Of a DNA stretch of 6,515 nucleotides, positions 1 to 5,837 are shown in pieces. The number at the start of each line of letters is the position of its first letter. The first letter of the stretch is position 1. This DNA is from SIAJ01 sp036266155 (GTDB lineage: Bacteria > Planctomycetota > Planctomycetia > Gemmatales > Gemmataceae), in contig DATANR010000312.1 in NCBI GenBank assembly GCA_036266155.1, positions 1 to 6,515 on the forward strand. Direction: 5' to 3'. The translations under genes were made by a program, and so were the position numbers. A model generated the notes under the pieces. It was not told where the DNA came from. It ran no database searches and saw nothing but the letters and a program-made list of their open reading frames with translations.

Positions 1-146
1 TCAGCAGCTCGTCGGGCAACGGCGTGAATGTCGACGGAAAAGTGAACCTGATCGGCGGGGCCGGGCAGGACCAGTTCCACACCGGGGCCGGAAACCAGTA
101 CCTCGGCACGAAGAAAGAGGACTTCGAGCTGGGGGATAGCCTCTAA
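1..146 (+). CDS. C-terminal end of an RTX-like repeat protein (5' truncated by window edge)
   Basis: The frame that is open from base 3 gives 47 residues and ends in TAA at 144-146. The tail contains GGAGQDQFH (bases 54-80), which matches the RTX calcium-binding nonapeptide GGxGxDxUx at every fixed position. It is followed by a Gly/Asn turn and an acidic end, KEDFELGDSL. RTX nonapeptides bind calcium in parallel beta-rolls and are usual in secreted or surface proteins, so an exported calcium-binding repeat protein is the best guess. Only one complete repeat is visible, and the N-terminus and any signal peptide lie outside the window. Codon third positions are GC-rich like the other genes here, which supports real coding. 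The family beyond the motif is not recognised. Confidence 0.6.
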   Translation, partial: SSSSGNGVNVDGKVNLIGGAGQDQFHTGAGNQYLGTKKEDFELGDSL

Positions 147-213
147 CTGGTAAACGAAGCCTGGTCCATTTGACACACGCGATGAAAAACGTTGACAGCG
201 TTCGTCGGTCGGC

Positions 214-663
214 GTGGAACGGGACGGTGATAGGGTCGCCAACTGGATGGCGGCCTTCACGTCCAAGGATGCGGCGAACTGGGCTGCCTTCGCCGCTAAG
301 TGGGCCCGAATACTCGGCAACGAGGCCGGCACGGCCAGAACCATCGTGTGTGGTGGGCAGGTGGCGGGCAACGTCCTGAGTTTCATCGCCCCATGGTCGG
401 GCCAGCGCGAGGTCAGCTACTGGGTCGGTCGGGAGTACTGGGGACGAGGGGTGGCCACCAAGGCGCTCGCCGCGTTCGTAGGCGAGTTGGCGGAGCGGCC
501 CCTCTATGCCCGCGCTGCCGCGGACAACGTTGGTTCGATCCGGGTGCTTGAAAAGTGCGGATTTCGACTAATCGGGCACGAGAAAGGCTTTGCCGTCGCG
601 CGCGGCGAGGAGATTGAAGAAGCGGTCCTGGAGTTGCGTGCGGGCGGGGATGTGGAGCCGTAG
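214..663 (+). CDS. GNAT-family N-acetyltransferase (RimJ/RimL-like), N-terminus shortened or uncertain
   Basis: Predicted acetyl-CoA-dependent N-acetyltransferase of the cytoplasmic GNAT superfamily; the acceptor substrate cannot be told from sequence. The 149-residue reading has the acetyl-CoA pyrophosphate loop REYWGRGVA (73-81, the R/QxxGxG/A motif). It also has the preceding strand EVSYWVG and the late motif DNVGSIRVLEKCGF (104-117), typical of RimJ/RimL-like members. Close relatives, as I remember them, run about 15-25 residues longer and carry a first strand and helix before the segment matching VANWMAAF (8-15). Here the frame is closed by TGA at 193-195, and the only start before that segment is GTG at 214, with no Shine-Dalgarno sequence; the next is ATG at 247. 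The 5' end may therefore be eroded, frameshifted or non-canonical. The gene stands alone: 67 bases follow the upstream gene and a strong hairpin lies 10 bases after its stop. Confidence 0.8.
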   Translation: MERDGDRVANWMAAFTSKDAANWAAFAAKWARILGNEAGTARTIVCGGQVAGNVLSFIAPWSGQREVSYWVGREYWGRGVATKALAAFVGELAERPLYARAAADNVGSIRVLEKCGFRLIGHEKGFAVARGEEIEEAVLELRAGGDVEP

Positions 664-673
664 CGCCGAACAG

Positions 674-705
674 TCTTGACGGCCCCGATTGGGGTTGTGA
701 CAAGA
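674..705 (+). terminator. Strong hairpin just after the GNAT stop, candidate 3'-end or termination structure
   Basis: TCTTGACGGCCCC (674-686) pairs with 691-705 around a GATT loop. This gives 13 pairs, including two G-U pairs and one two-base bulge (699-700). The core CCCC-GATT-GGGG is uninterrupted. It begins 10 bases after the GNAT stop codon, a usual place for a 3'-end structure. No T-tract follows, so it is not a classical intrinsic terminator. It may protect the mRNA 3' end or act with Rho. Confidence 0.45.
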
Positions 706-808
706 GAATCCGAGAACGGCTTGCGATTGTTGCCGGCGCGAGGCGTGGTTTGGCCAACCGATTTGCCACCTCTTCAGCCGTCCCGCGTTCCAAGATGCGC
801 CAATCTTT

Positions 809-821
809 CACAATTCTTGTG
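809..821. promoter_or_regulatory. 13-bp imperfect-centre dyad, possible operator
   Basis: CACAA (809-813) and TTGTG (817-821) form an inverted repeat around TTC. The arms are only 5 bp, so chance is a real possibility. It lies in non-coding DNA, 41 bases centre-to-centre from the dyad at 850-863. Confidence 0.15.
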
Positions 822-849
822 CATTTGAGCGCATTGCCGCGGCCGTCGA

Positions 850-863
850 AAAGTGCCCACTTT
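850..863. promoter_or_regulatory. 14-bp dyad with a 2-base centre, possible operator
   Basis: AAAGTG (850-855) is followed by CC and then its exact reverse complement CACTTT (858-863). A two-base centre is too short for an RNA hairpin loop, so a DNA site for a dimeric regulator is the more natural reading. No nearby promoter is clear, and one such dyad could arise by chance in this tract. Confidence 0.22.
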
Positions 864-885
864 AGCCCCAGGTTTCATTACACAT

Positions 886-906
886 GCGCGCCATTCGCGC
901 TTTTTT
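886..906 (+). terminator. Candidate intrinsic terminator with T6 tract, overlapped by a competing hairpin
   Basis: GCGCG (886-890) and CGCGC (896-900) form an all-GC 5-bp stem with a CCATT loop, followed at once by six T residues (901-906). This is the layout of a short Rho-independent terminator reading rightward. The same bases can instead join a 7-bp perfect stem, CCATTCG (891-897) with CGAATGG (907-913), which would place the T-tract in its loop and break the terminator stem. It lies 222 bases after the GNAT stop and 279 bases before the next start, so its transcript could be GNAT read-through or a leader RNA. The 5-bp stem is short. Confidence 0.35.
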
Positions 907-935
907 CGAATGGATTGCACGGCTCGTCGTGTGCA

Positions 936-960
936 CAACTCCTTCCAGAAAATGGAGTTG
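936..960 (+). other. Hairpin with 7-bp perfect arms in the intergenic region
   Basis: CAACTCC (936-942) and GGAGTTG (954-960) are exact reverse complements separated by 11 bases. No T-tract follows. Its 3' arm shares bases 959-960 with the next structure (959-1019), so the two compete slightly at the boundary. It could be part of a folded RNA or leader; function unknown. Confidence 0.35.
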
Positions 961-1019
961 CCATTTGCGTTGCACCGTGCGCTCATTTGCGCACATGGCA
1001 GGTAGTAGCATGCAAGCAA
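959..1019 (+). ncRNA. Candidate folded RNA with pseudoknot-capable stems
   Basis: Three helices can be drawn on the + strand. TGCCAT (959-964) pairs with ATGGCA (995-1000). GTGCGC (977-982) pairs with GCGCAC (989-994) around a TCATTT loop, and the 3' arms of these two stems are contiguous. The strand left between the 5' arms, TTGC-G-TTGCA (965-974), pairs over 9 bp with TGCAAGCAA (1011-1019), leaving one bulged G at 969. Because that last pairing crosses the first stem, the fold is a pseudoknot. Nearly every base of the segment is used. There is no known family match that I recognise, and no evidence of transcription beyond the sequence; the leader of the downstream gene is a plausible carrier. 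Confidence 0.3.
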
Positions 1020-1098
1020 TGAATTCGCGCGGCGGCCTCGTCAGGTCACCGGTCGCTCTAATCGGCATAACCGGATCGCCCGGCATATCCGTTCGGCT

Positions 1099-1114
1099 TT
1101 TCCACCTGTGGAAA
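1099..1114. promoter_or_regulatory. 16-bp perfect dyad upstream of the propeller gene, candidate operator
   Basis: TTTCCAC (1099-1105) is followed by CT and its exact reverse complement GTGGAAA (1108-1114). The two-base centre favours a DNA-binding site for a dimeric regulator over an RNA hairpin. It ends 70 bases before the start at 1185. A TATGAT hexamer at 1140-1145 could be a -10 element, which would place the dyad near the -45 region, but no -35 box is present at the usual distance. Each half resembles a DnaA box at only 7 of 9 positions. Confidence 0.35.
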
Positions 1115-1184
1115 CTGCGCCGGCGTTCGGAGCATCCACTATGATGCGGATAACCCCTCTCAACCGCTTCCGTGAACGACGCTT

Positions 1185-4100
1185 ATGACCGTGCACCACC
1201 TTCGGATTTGCTTAACTGCCCTTCTCATGGCGACGCCGATCGGCGCTCAGGATGAACCCAAGACGCCGGCCCAGTTCGTGGGGCTCAAATATCGGTCCAT
1301 CGGCCCGGCGGCGGGAGGACGCGTTTCGCGAGCGGTGGGTGTAACGGGCGATCCGCTCACCTATTACGCGGCCACGGCCGGCGGCGGCGTCTGGAAGTCG
1401 GAAGACGGCGGGGTTCACTTCAAGCCGATCTTCGATGACCAACTCGACTCGTCCATTGGCTCAATCGCGGTCGCGCCGTCCGATCCGAACATCGTCTACG
1501 TCGGCGCCGGTGAGGCGAACATTCGCGGCAACGTGCAGATCGGCCACGGCATCTATAAGAGCACGGACGCGGGCAAGACCTGGAAGCAGGTCTGGAAGCA
1601 AGTCGGCCAGATGGGCACCATCGTCGTTCATCCGAAAGATCCGGAGACGGCCTATGCGGCTGTGCTGGGGCATGCGTTTGGTCCGAACCCGGAGCGCGGC
1701 GTCTACCGCACTCGTGACGGCGGTAGGACCTGGGATCGCGTCCTGTTCAAAGACGACGACACCGGCGCATCGGATGTCGCCATCGACGTCAATAACCCAC
1801 GTGTGCTCTTTGCCGGCCTCTGGACCGCACGCCGTAAGCCGTGGGACCTCACCAGCGGCGGCCCCGGCAGCAGCCTCCACGTCTCGCGGGACGGCGGCGA
1901 TACCTGGCAGCAGCTTGGGCCCGAAAAGAAGCCACGGCCCGGCAAGAAGAAGGACGATGACGACAAGGAGAGCACGCTACCGCCCGGCCCGTGGGGCAAG
2001 GTCTGTGTCGCGATCGCTCCATCGAATTCGAACCGCATTTACGCGAACATCGAGGCCGAGAAGGGCGGTCTTTACCGCTCCGACGACGGCGGCGAATCGT
2101 GGGACCGTGTGTCCGATAGCCAGGCGATCCGCCAGCGAGCGTGGTATTTCTCGACGATCACCGTGCATCCGCAAATCGAGGACATCGTCTATTGCCCGCA
2201 AGTGCGGATGCAGCGGAGCATCGACGGCGGCAAGACATTTCAAGCGATGAAGGGCTTCGCGCACGGTGACCACCACGACTACTGGGTCGATCCGACGAAC
2301 CCCAAACGGATGGTCACCGCCAACGACGGCGGCATCGACATCTCGACCGACGGCGGCAAATCGTGGCGCTCGCCGCCCCTGCCCGTCTGCCAGTTTTATC
2401 ACATCAACTGCGACAATGCGGCGCCTTACAACGTCATGGGCTGCATGCAGGACATGGGCACCGCGGCCGGCCCCAGCGACTCGCTCGGCGGCAGCATCAC
2501 GCTCGGCGACTGGCACAACGTGGGCGGCGGCGAGACCGGCTTTGCCGTGCCCGATCCGAGCGACCCCAACATCGTTTATGCCGGCGAATACGGCGGCTTC
2601 ATCTCGCGCTATGACCACCGCACACGCACGGCCCGGCACGTCGGCGTCTACCCGTACGACCCCTCTGGGCACGGTGCTGAGGAACTGAAGTATCGCTTCC
2701 AGTGGACCGCGCCGATCCTGATCTCGAAGCACGACCCGAAGATGGTTTATCACGCTGCCAATGTGCTCTTCCGCACCACCAACGGCGGGCAGACGTGGGA
2801 CAAGGTCAGCAGCGACCTCACTCGCAACGACAAGAACAAGCAAAAATGGACCGGCGGACCGATCACCGGCGACAACACGGGCGTCGAGATTTATGGCACG
2901 ATCTTCGCCATCGCCGAGTCGCCTTTGAACAAGCGCATTTTCTGGTGCGGTAGCGACGACGGGTTCGTTCACGTCTCGGAAGACAGCTGCTCATCTTGGA
3001 AAAATGTGACGCCGAACATCCCCGACCTGCCCGACTGGGGTTCGGTCTGGTGCATCGAAGCGTCGCCGTTCGACGAGGGGACAGCCTATGTCGTCGTCAA
3101 CGCCGCCCGGCTCGACGATCATAGGCCGCACGTGTGGGTGACCGCGAATTTTGGCGAGACCTGGACCAAGCTCAACGAGGGATTGCCGAACGACGAGGCG
3201 GTCCGCGTGATCCGGGCTGATCCGAAGAAGAAGGGGCACCTGTACATCGGCACCGAGCGACAAGTCTGGCATTCGTCCGACGGCGGCAGTGAATGGGACC
3301 CGCTCAAACTGAATCTGCCGACGGTGGCGGTCACCGACATCGTCGTTAAGGACAACGATCTGGTGATCGGCACGCAGGGTCGATCAGTCTGGATTCTGGA
3401 TGACATCACGCCGATCCGCGAGTGGACCGATGCCGTCGAGAAGAAGAACGGTCAAGTCTTCACTTCGCCGCCCACCACCCGCTGGAACCGGGCCGGCGGC
3501 GTGACGGCGCACCAGAATGTCGCCGCCGCCGACAACCCGCCAAGCGGTGCGGTTATCACCTACTACCTGAAGGACAAGGCGAAGAGGCCGATCACGATCG
3601 AGGTGTTTGACGAGAAAAACAAGAAGGTCGTCCGTATTGAGGGCAAGGACAAGAAGGCCGACAAGGATGCCCCTCCTGAGGCCGACGACGGTGAAGAGGA
3701 CGATGACAAGAAGCCCGAGATCCCCGGCGACAAGGGCATCAACCGCTTTGTTTGGGACATGCGCCATCAGGGTGCCGAGGTGATCGAAAAGGCTAAGCTC
3801 GATGCTGGGAACCCGAAGAAAGGCCCGCGCGTGGCGCCCGGCGTGTATACGATCAAGGTGATCGCCGACGGCAAGACATTTTCCGGCAAGATGGAAGTGA
3901 AGATGGACCCGCGCGTGACGGAGCCGCGTGGCGTCCAAGTTGGCAAACAGGTGCCGCAGAAAATTGACATCGCCCCTCGCGTGGCCGACCCAAAGGATGC
4001 AGCCAAGCTTGAGAATGCTCCCGGCATCCTGCGCCGCAACAATCTGGATGTCGTCCGCGATGAAGCCAAGGAACAGGAACAGTTCGCCCTGAAGCTGCGC

Positions 4101-4535
4101 GACGATATTACTCGCCTGACCGAAATCGTCCGTGAATTGCGCTCAATCCGCAAACAGGTCGAGTTGCACCAGCAAATCCTGGAGAAGCAGACGAAGGCGA
4201 AGGCGTTTCTAAAGCAGGAAAAGGAGCTGGCAACCAAACTTGACGAACTTGAGGCGAAACTGCATAACCCGAAGGCCAAGGTTGTTTACGATATTTTGGC
4301 TCAGAAGGGTGGGGCCAAGCTCTATTCCCAATTGAGCGCCCTGCTCGACTTCGCCAGCGATGGCGAAGGGCCGCCGACTCAGGGCATGAAGGAGTTGGCC
4401 GAGGAGTTTGAGAAGGAACTAGCCGAACGCGATGAGGAATACCAGAAGCTCAAGACCGGCGAGGTTGCGAAGCTGAACGATTTGGCGCAGAAGCTGAAGG
4501 TCCCTATGATTTGGATACCCGCACGCCCGAAATAA
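1185..4535 (+). CDS. Exported Asp-box (BNR) beta-propeller protein, VPS10/sortilin-like 'glycosyl hydrolase' family
   Basis: Large protein of 1116 residues, predicted to be exported. Residues 1-21 form a signal peptide: His/Arg-bearing start, hydrophobic ICLTALLMA and likely cleavage after IGA-21. Residues 34-740 carry about eleven Asp-box repeats of the S-x-D-G-G-x-T-W type, at 72, 126, 176, 234, 299, 345, 387, 531, 598, 653 and 697; these mark propeller blades. Conserved family stretches include KYRSIGPAAGGR (35-46) and FQWTAP (505-510). Residues 853-860 (NRFVWDMR) lie in the beta-rich C-terminal domain usual in this family. Residues 955-1025 and 1064-1106 are strongly helical and may be coiled coil. 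Databases often label relatives 'glycosyl hydrolase', but the Asp box is structural and I see no proof of catalysis; binding of a protein or glycan is equally possible. ATG 1185 is chosen because it begins the signal peptide; no Shine-Dalgarno sequence is seen. Length appears complete. The next gene follows after 17 bases. Confidence 0.9.
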   Translation: MTVHHLRICLTALLMATPIGAQDEPKTPAQFVGLKYRSIGPAAGGRVSRAVGVTGDPLTYYAATAGGGVWKSEDGGVHFKPIFDDQLDSSIGSIAVAPSDPNIVYVGAGEANIRGNVQIGHGIYKSTDAGKTWKQVWKQVGQMGTIVVHPKDPETAYAAVLGHAFGPNPERGVYRTRDGGRTWDRVLFKDDDTGASDVAIDVNNPRVLFAGLWTARRKPWDLTSGGPGSSLHVSRDGGDTWQQLGPEKKPRPGKKKDDDDKESTLPPGPWGKVCVAIAPSNSNRIYANIEAEKGGLYRSDDGGESWDRVSDSQAIRQRAWYFSTITVHPQIEDIVYCPQVRMQRSIDGGKTFQAMKGFAHGDHHDYWVDPTNPKRMVTANDGGIDISTDGGKSWRSPPLPVCQFYHINCDNAAPYNVMGCMQDMGTAAGPSDSLGGSITLGDWHNVGGGETGFAVPDPSDPNIVYAGEYGGFISRYDHRTRTARHVGVYPYDPSGHGAEELKYRFQWTAPILISKHDPKMVYHAANVLFRTTNGGQTWDKVSSDLTRNDKNKQKWTGGPITGDNTGVEIYGTIFAIAESPLNKRIFWCGSDDGFVHVSEDSCSSWKNVTPNIPDLPDWGSVWCIEASPFDEGTAYVVVNAARLDDHRPHVWVTANFGETWTKLNEGLPNDEAVRVIRADPKKKGHLYIGTERQVWHSSDGGSEWDPLKLNLPTVAVTDIVVKDNDLVIGTQGRSVWILDDITPIREWTDAVEKKNGQVFTSPPTTRWNRAGGVTAHQNVAAADNPPSGAVITYYLKDKAKRPITIEVFDEKNKKVVRIEGKDKKADKDAPPEADDGEEDDDKKPEIPGDKGINRFVWDMRHQGAEVIEKAKLDAGNPKKGPRVAPGVYTIKVIADGKTFSGKMEVKMDPRVTEPRGVQVGKQVPQKIDIAPRVADPKDAAKLENAPGILRRNNLDVVRDEAKEQEQFALKLRDDITRLTEIVRELRSIRKQVELHQQILEKQTKAKAFLKQEKELATKLDELEAKLHNPKAKVVYDILAQKGGAKLYSQLSALLDFASDGEGPPTQGMKELAEEFEKELAERDEEYQKLKTGEVAKLNDLAQKLKVPMIWIPARPK

Positions 4536-4552
4536 ATGGACTGACTGCCGTA

Positions 4553-5830
4553 ATGCCTGCTGAACTGCACGCGCCGCAGCCGCCTGCCACTGCCGAGGAC
4601 TTTTGCTCGCGCGGCATGGAACAGTTGCGCACCGGAAACTGGAAGGATGCCATCGACGACTTCACCCAGGCGATCCGGTTGCGGCCGGACATCGCGGCCG
4701 GCTATCGCTTCCGCGCCATCGCCCACGCGGAGAGCGGCAACGTCACGCGGGCGATCTCCGATCTTGACCAGGCGATTCGTCTGAAGCCGGACGATGTGCA
4801 GGCGCTCTACGATCGCGGCCAGTTTTTCCTGCGTCAGCGGCAATACGACGAGGCGCTGGCCGATTGCAACAAGGCGGTCAACCTCGACACGGGCCGGGCC
4901 GACGTGCTGGCTCTACGGGGCCGGGTGCATGAAGCCCGCGGGTGCAGCGACCAGGCGGACGCGGACTTTTCCAAGGCGATCGACCTCGATCCCACCGGCG
5001 CGGCCGGCTACCTTATCGCCCGTGGCGACTTGCGGTTGAAGCACGAACGGGCCGACAAGGCAATCGAAGATTTCAATCGGGCTCTGGCGGTCGATTCGGA
5101 AAACGTCTACGCCCTGTCGCGCCGTGCGAGCGCCCACTGGGCAGCGCGAGATCTCGAAGCGGCGTTGGCCGACTACACCCGTGCGGTCGAACTCGATGGC
5201 GACTGGGTCTGGGTCCGCAATGGCCGCGGGCTCGTGCATCACGACCGCTGCGACTATGACGCCGCCCTGGCTGACTTTACGGAATCGCTCCGGATCGACG
5301 CCACGCACGCGCCAACCTATGAGTACCGGGCCGAAACGCTCTACCGCATGGGCCGCAAGCCCGAGGCGATGGCCGACTTGAACGAGGCGGTCAAGCGCAA
5401 TCCGGATTCGGTCCGCCTGTTCAATCGCCGGGCGATGTTGCATTACTTCAACAAGGAGTACGTGAAGGCAGTCCGCGATCACACGTCGGCATTGAAGGTC
5501 GACCCGACGAGCGCTCCGACCTTCAACTACCTAGCCTGGGTCTGGTCGACGGCCCCGGACCCGACCGTCCGCAACGGCCGGCGGGCTTTGGAATGCGCCA
5601 CGCGGGCCTGCGAACTCACCGAATGGCAGACTCCCGGTTTCCTGGACACGCTGGCCGCCGCCCACGCCGAAGTCGGTAACTTTGCTGACGCCGAGAAATG
5701 GGCCGAACGTGCCGCCGAGCTGGCGGAGAACGAGAAGAACCGGCAAGAGTACATGGCGCGTGTCGAGCAATACCGCGAGGAGGAGCCGCTTCGGGTGACG
5801 CCGACGGATGAGGAGATGCGAGGGATATAG
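4553..5830 (+). CDS. Tetratricopeptide (TPR) repeat protein
   Basis: A 425-residue protein made almost entirely of 34-residue TPR units, which fold into a helical solenoid that binds other proteins. About nine units run from residue 14 to 319, with typical end patterns such as AIRLRPD, AIRLKPD and AVELDGD. The C-terminal part has a pattern I recall from many planctomycete TPR proteins: NYLAWVWSTAPDPTVRNG (325-342), then a Cys-Glu-Leu-Thr segment and LDTLAAAHAEVG (364-375), ending in two more repeats. There is no signal peptide or membrane segment, so it is probably cytoplasmic; no enzyme domain is fused to it. I chose ATG 4553, 17 bases after the upstream stop. An in-frame TTG at 4511 would add 14 residues and overlap that gene, but has no better ribosome site. 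The short gaps on both sides suggest co-transcription; its partner is unknown. Confidence 0.88.
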   Translation: MPAELHAPQPPATAEDFCSRGMEQLRTGNWKDAIDDFTQAIRLRPDIAAGYRFRAIAHAESGNVTRAISDLDQAIRLKPDDVQALYDRGQFFLRQRQYDEALADCNKAVNLDTGRADVLALRGRVHEARGCSDQADADFSKAIDLDPTGAAGYLIARGDLRLKHERADKAIEDFNRALAVDSENVYALSRRASAHWAARDLEAALADYTRAVELDGDWVWVRNGRGLVHHDRCDYDAALADFTESLRIDATHAPTYEYRAETLYRMGRKPEAMADLNEAVKRNPDSVRLFNRRAMLHYFNKEYVKAVRDHTSALKVDPTSAPTFNYLAWVWSTAPDPTVRNGRRALECATRACELTEWQTPGFLDTLAAAHAEVGNFADAEKWAERAAELAENEKNRQEYMARVEQYREEEPLRVTPTDEEMRGI

Positions 5831-5837
5831 TGCGATC

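Larger units (their letters stand above)
664..1184. other. 521-bp intergenic region rich in inverted repeats, no convincing gene
   Basis: No reading frame here looks coding. Those of 70-130 codons on either strand show no recognisable domain, no consistent GC-rich third positions and no ribosome site. The tract is visibly richer in A and T than the flanking genes. It holds several inverted repeats, listed separately: 674-705, 809-821, 850-863, 886-913, 936-960, 959-1019 and 1099-1114. It should contain the promoter and 5' leader of the gene starting at 1185, but no standard -35/-10 pair is clear. By rough estimate one or two 6-bp dyads with short loops are expected by chance in 520 bases, so the small ones alone are weak evidence. 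A small RNA or structured leader is possible. Confidence 0.6.

Noticed and set aside
170..197. Two TTGACA hexamers (170-175 and 192-197) as -35 boxes for the GNAT gene
   Set aside because: No -10-like hexamer lies 16-18 bases after either one, and the second is too close to the proposed GTG start.
774..1019. Small - strand ORF of 81 codons in the same gap
   Set aside because: Composition rich in Cys and Arg with no domain, and no gene-like context; it overlaps the structured segment.
959..1019. Calling the pseudoknot an HDV-like ribozyme
   Set aside because: Strand order fits, but stem lengths, the missing P4 and the lack of a clear catalytic cytosine context do not meet the known pattern.
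1099..1114. DnaA boxes or a replication origin at the TTTCCAC dyad
   Set aside because: Each half matches the DnaA box at 7 of 9 positions, there is no cluster of boxes and no dnaA, dnaN or AT-rich unwinding tract nearby.
884..1144. Small + strand ORF of 86 codons in the intergenic gap
   Set aside because: Its ATG sits next to the terminator-like stem and the frame runs through several inverted repeats. There is no ribosome site, no domain and no coding-like third-position bias.
1140..1145. TATGAT as a -10 promoter element
   Set aside because: The expected -35 position holds GCGCCG, so there is no promoter pair; kept only as a note under the dyad.
1950..1967. DDDDK enteropeptidase-type cleavage sequence in the propeller protein
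   Set aside because: The match arises naturally from a low-complexity Lys/Asp stretch; a vertebrate gut protease site has no meaning here.
1977..2972. 331-codon open frame on the - strand inside the propeller gene
   Set aside because: It is a shadow of the GC-rich codons of the + strand gene, with no recognisable domain; the opposite strand has a clear signal peptide and Asp-box repeats.
4511..4552. Upstream TTG start for the TPR gene
   Set aside because: It would overlap the propeller gene by 25 bases and add 14 residues not resembling a TPR. ATG 4553 fits the usual short gap better.
5808..5837. Upstream ATG for the nucleotidyltransferase-like gene
   Set aside because: It overlaps the end of the TPR gene and adds MRRCEGYSAI, which does not look like the family start; ATG 5838 begins MKLLDAA directly after the TPR stop.
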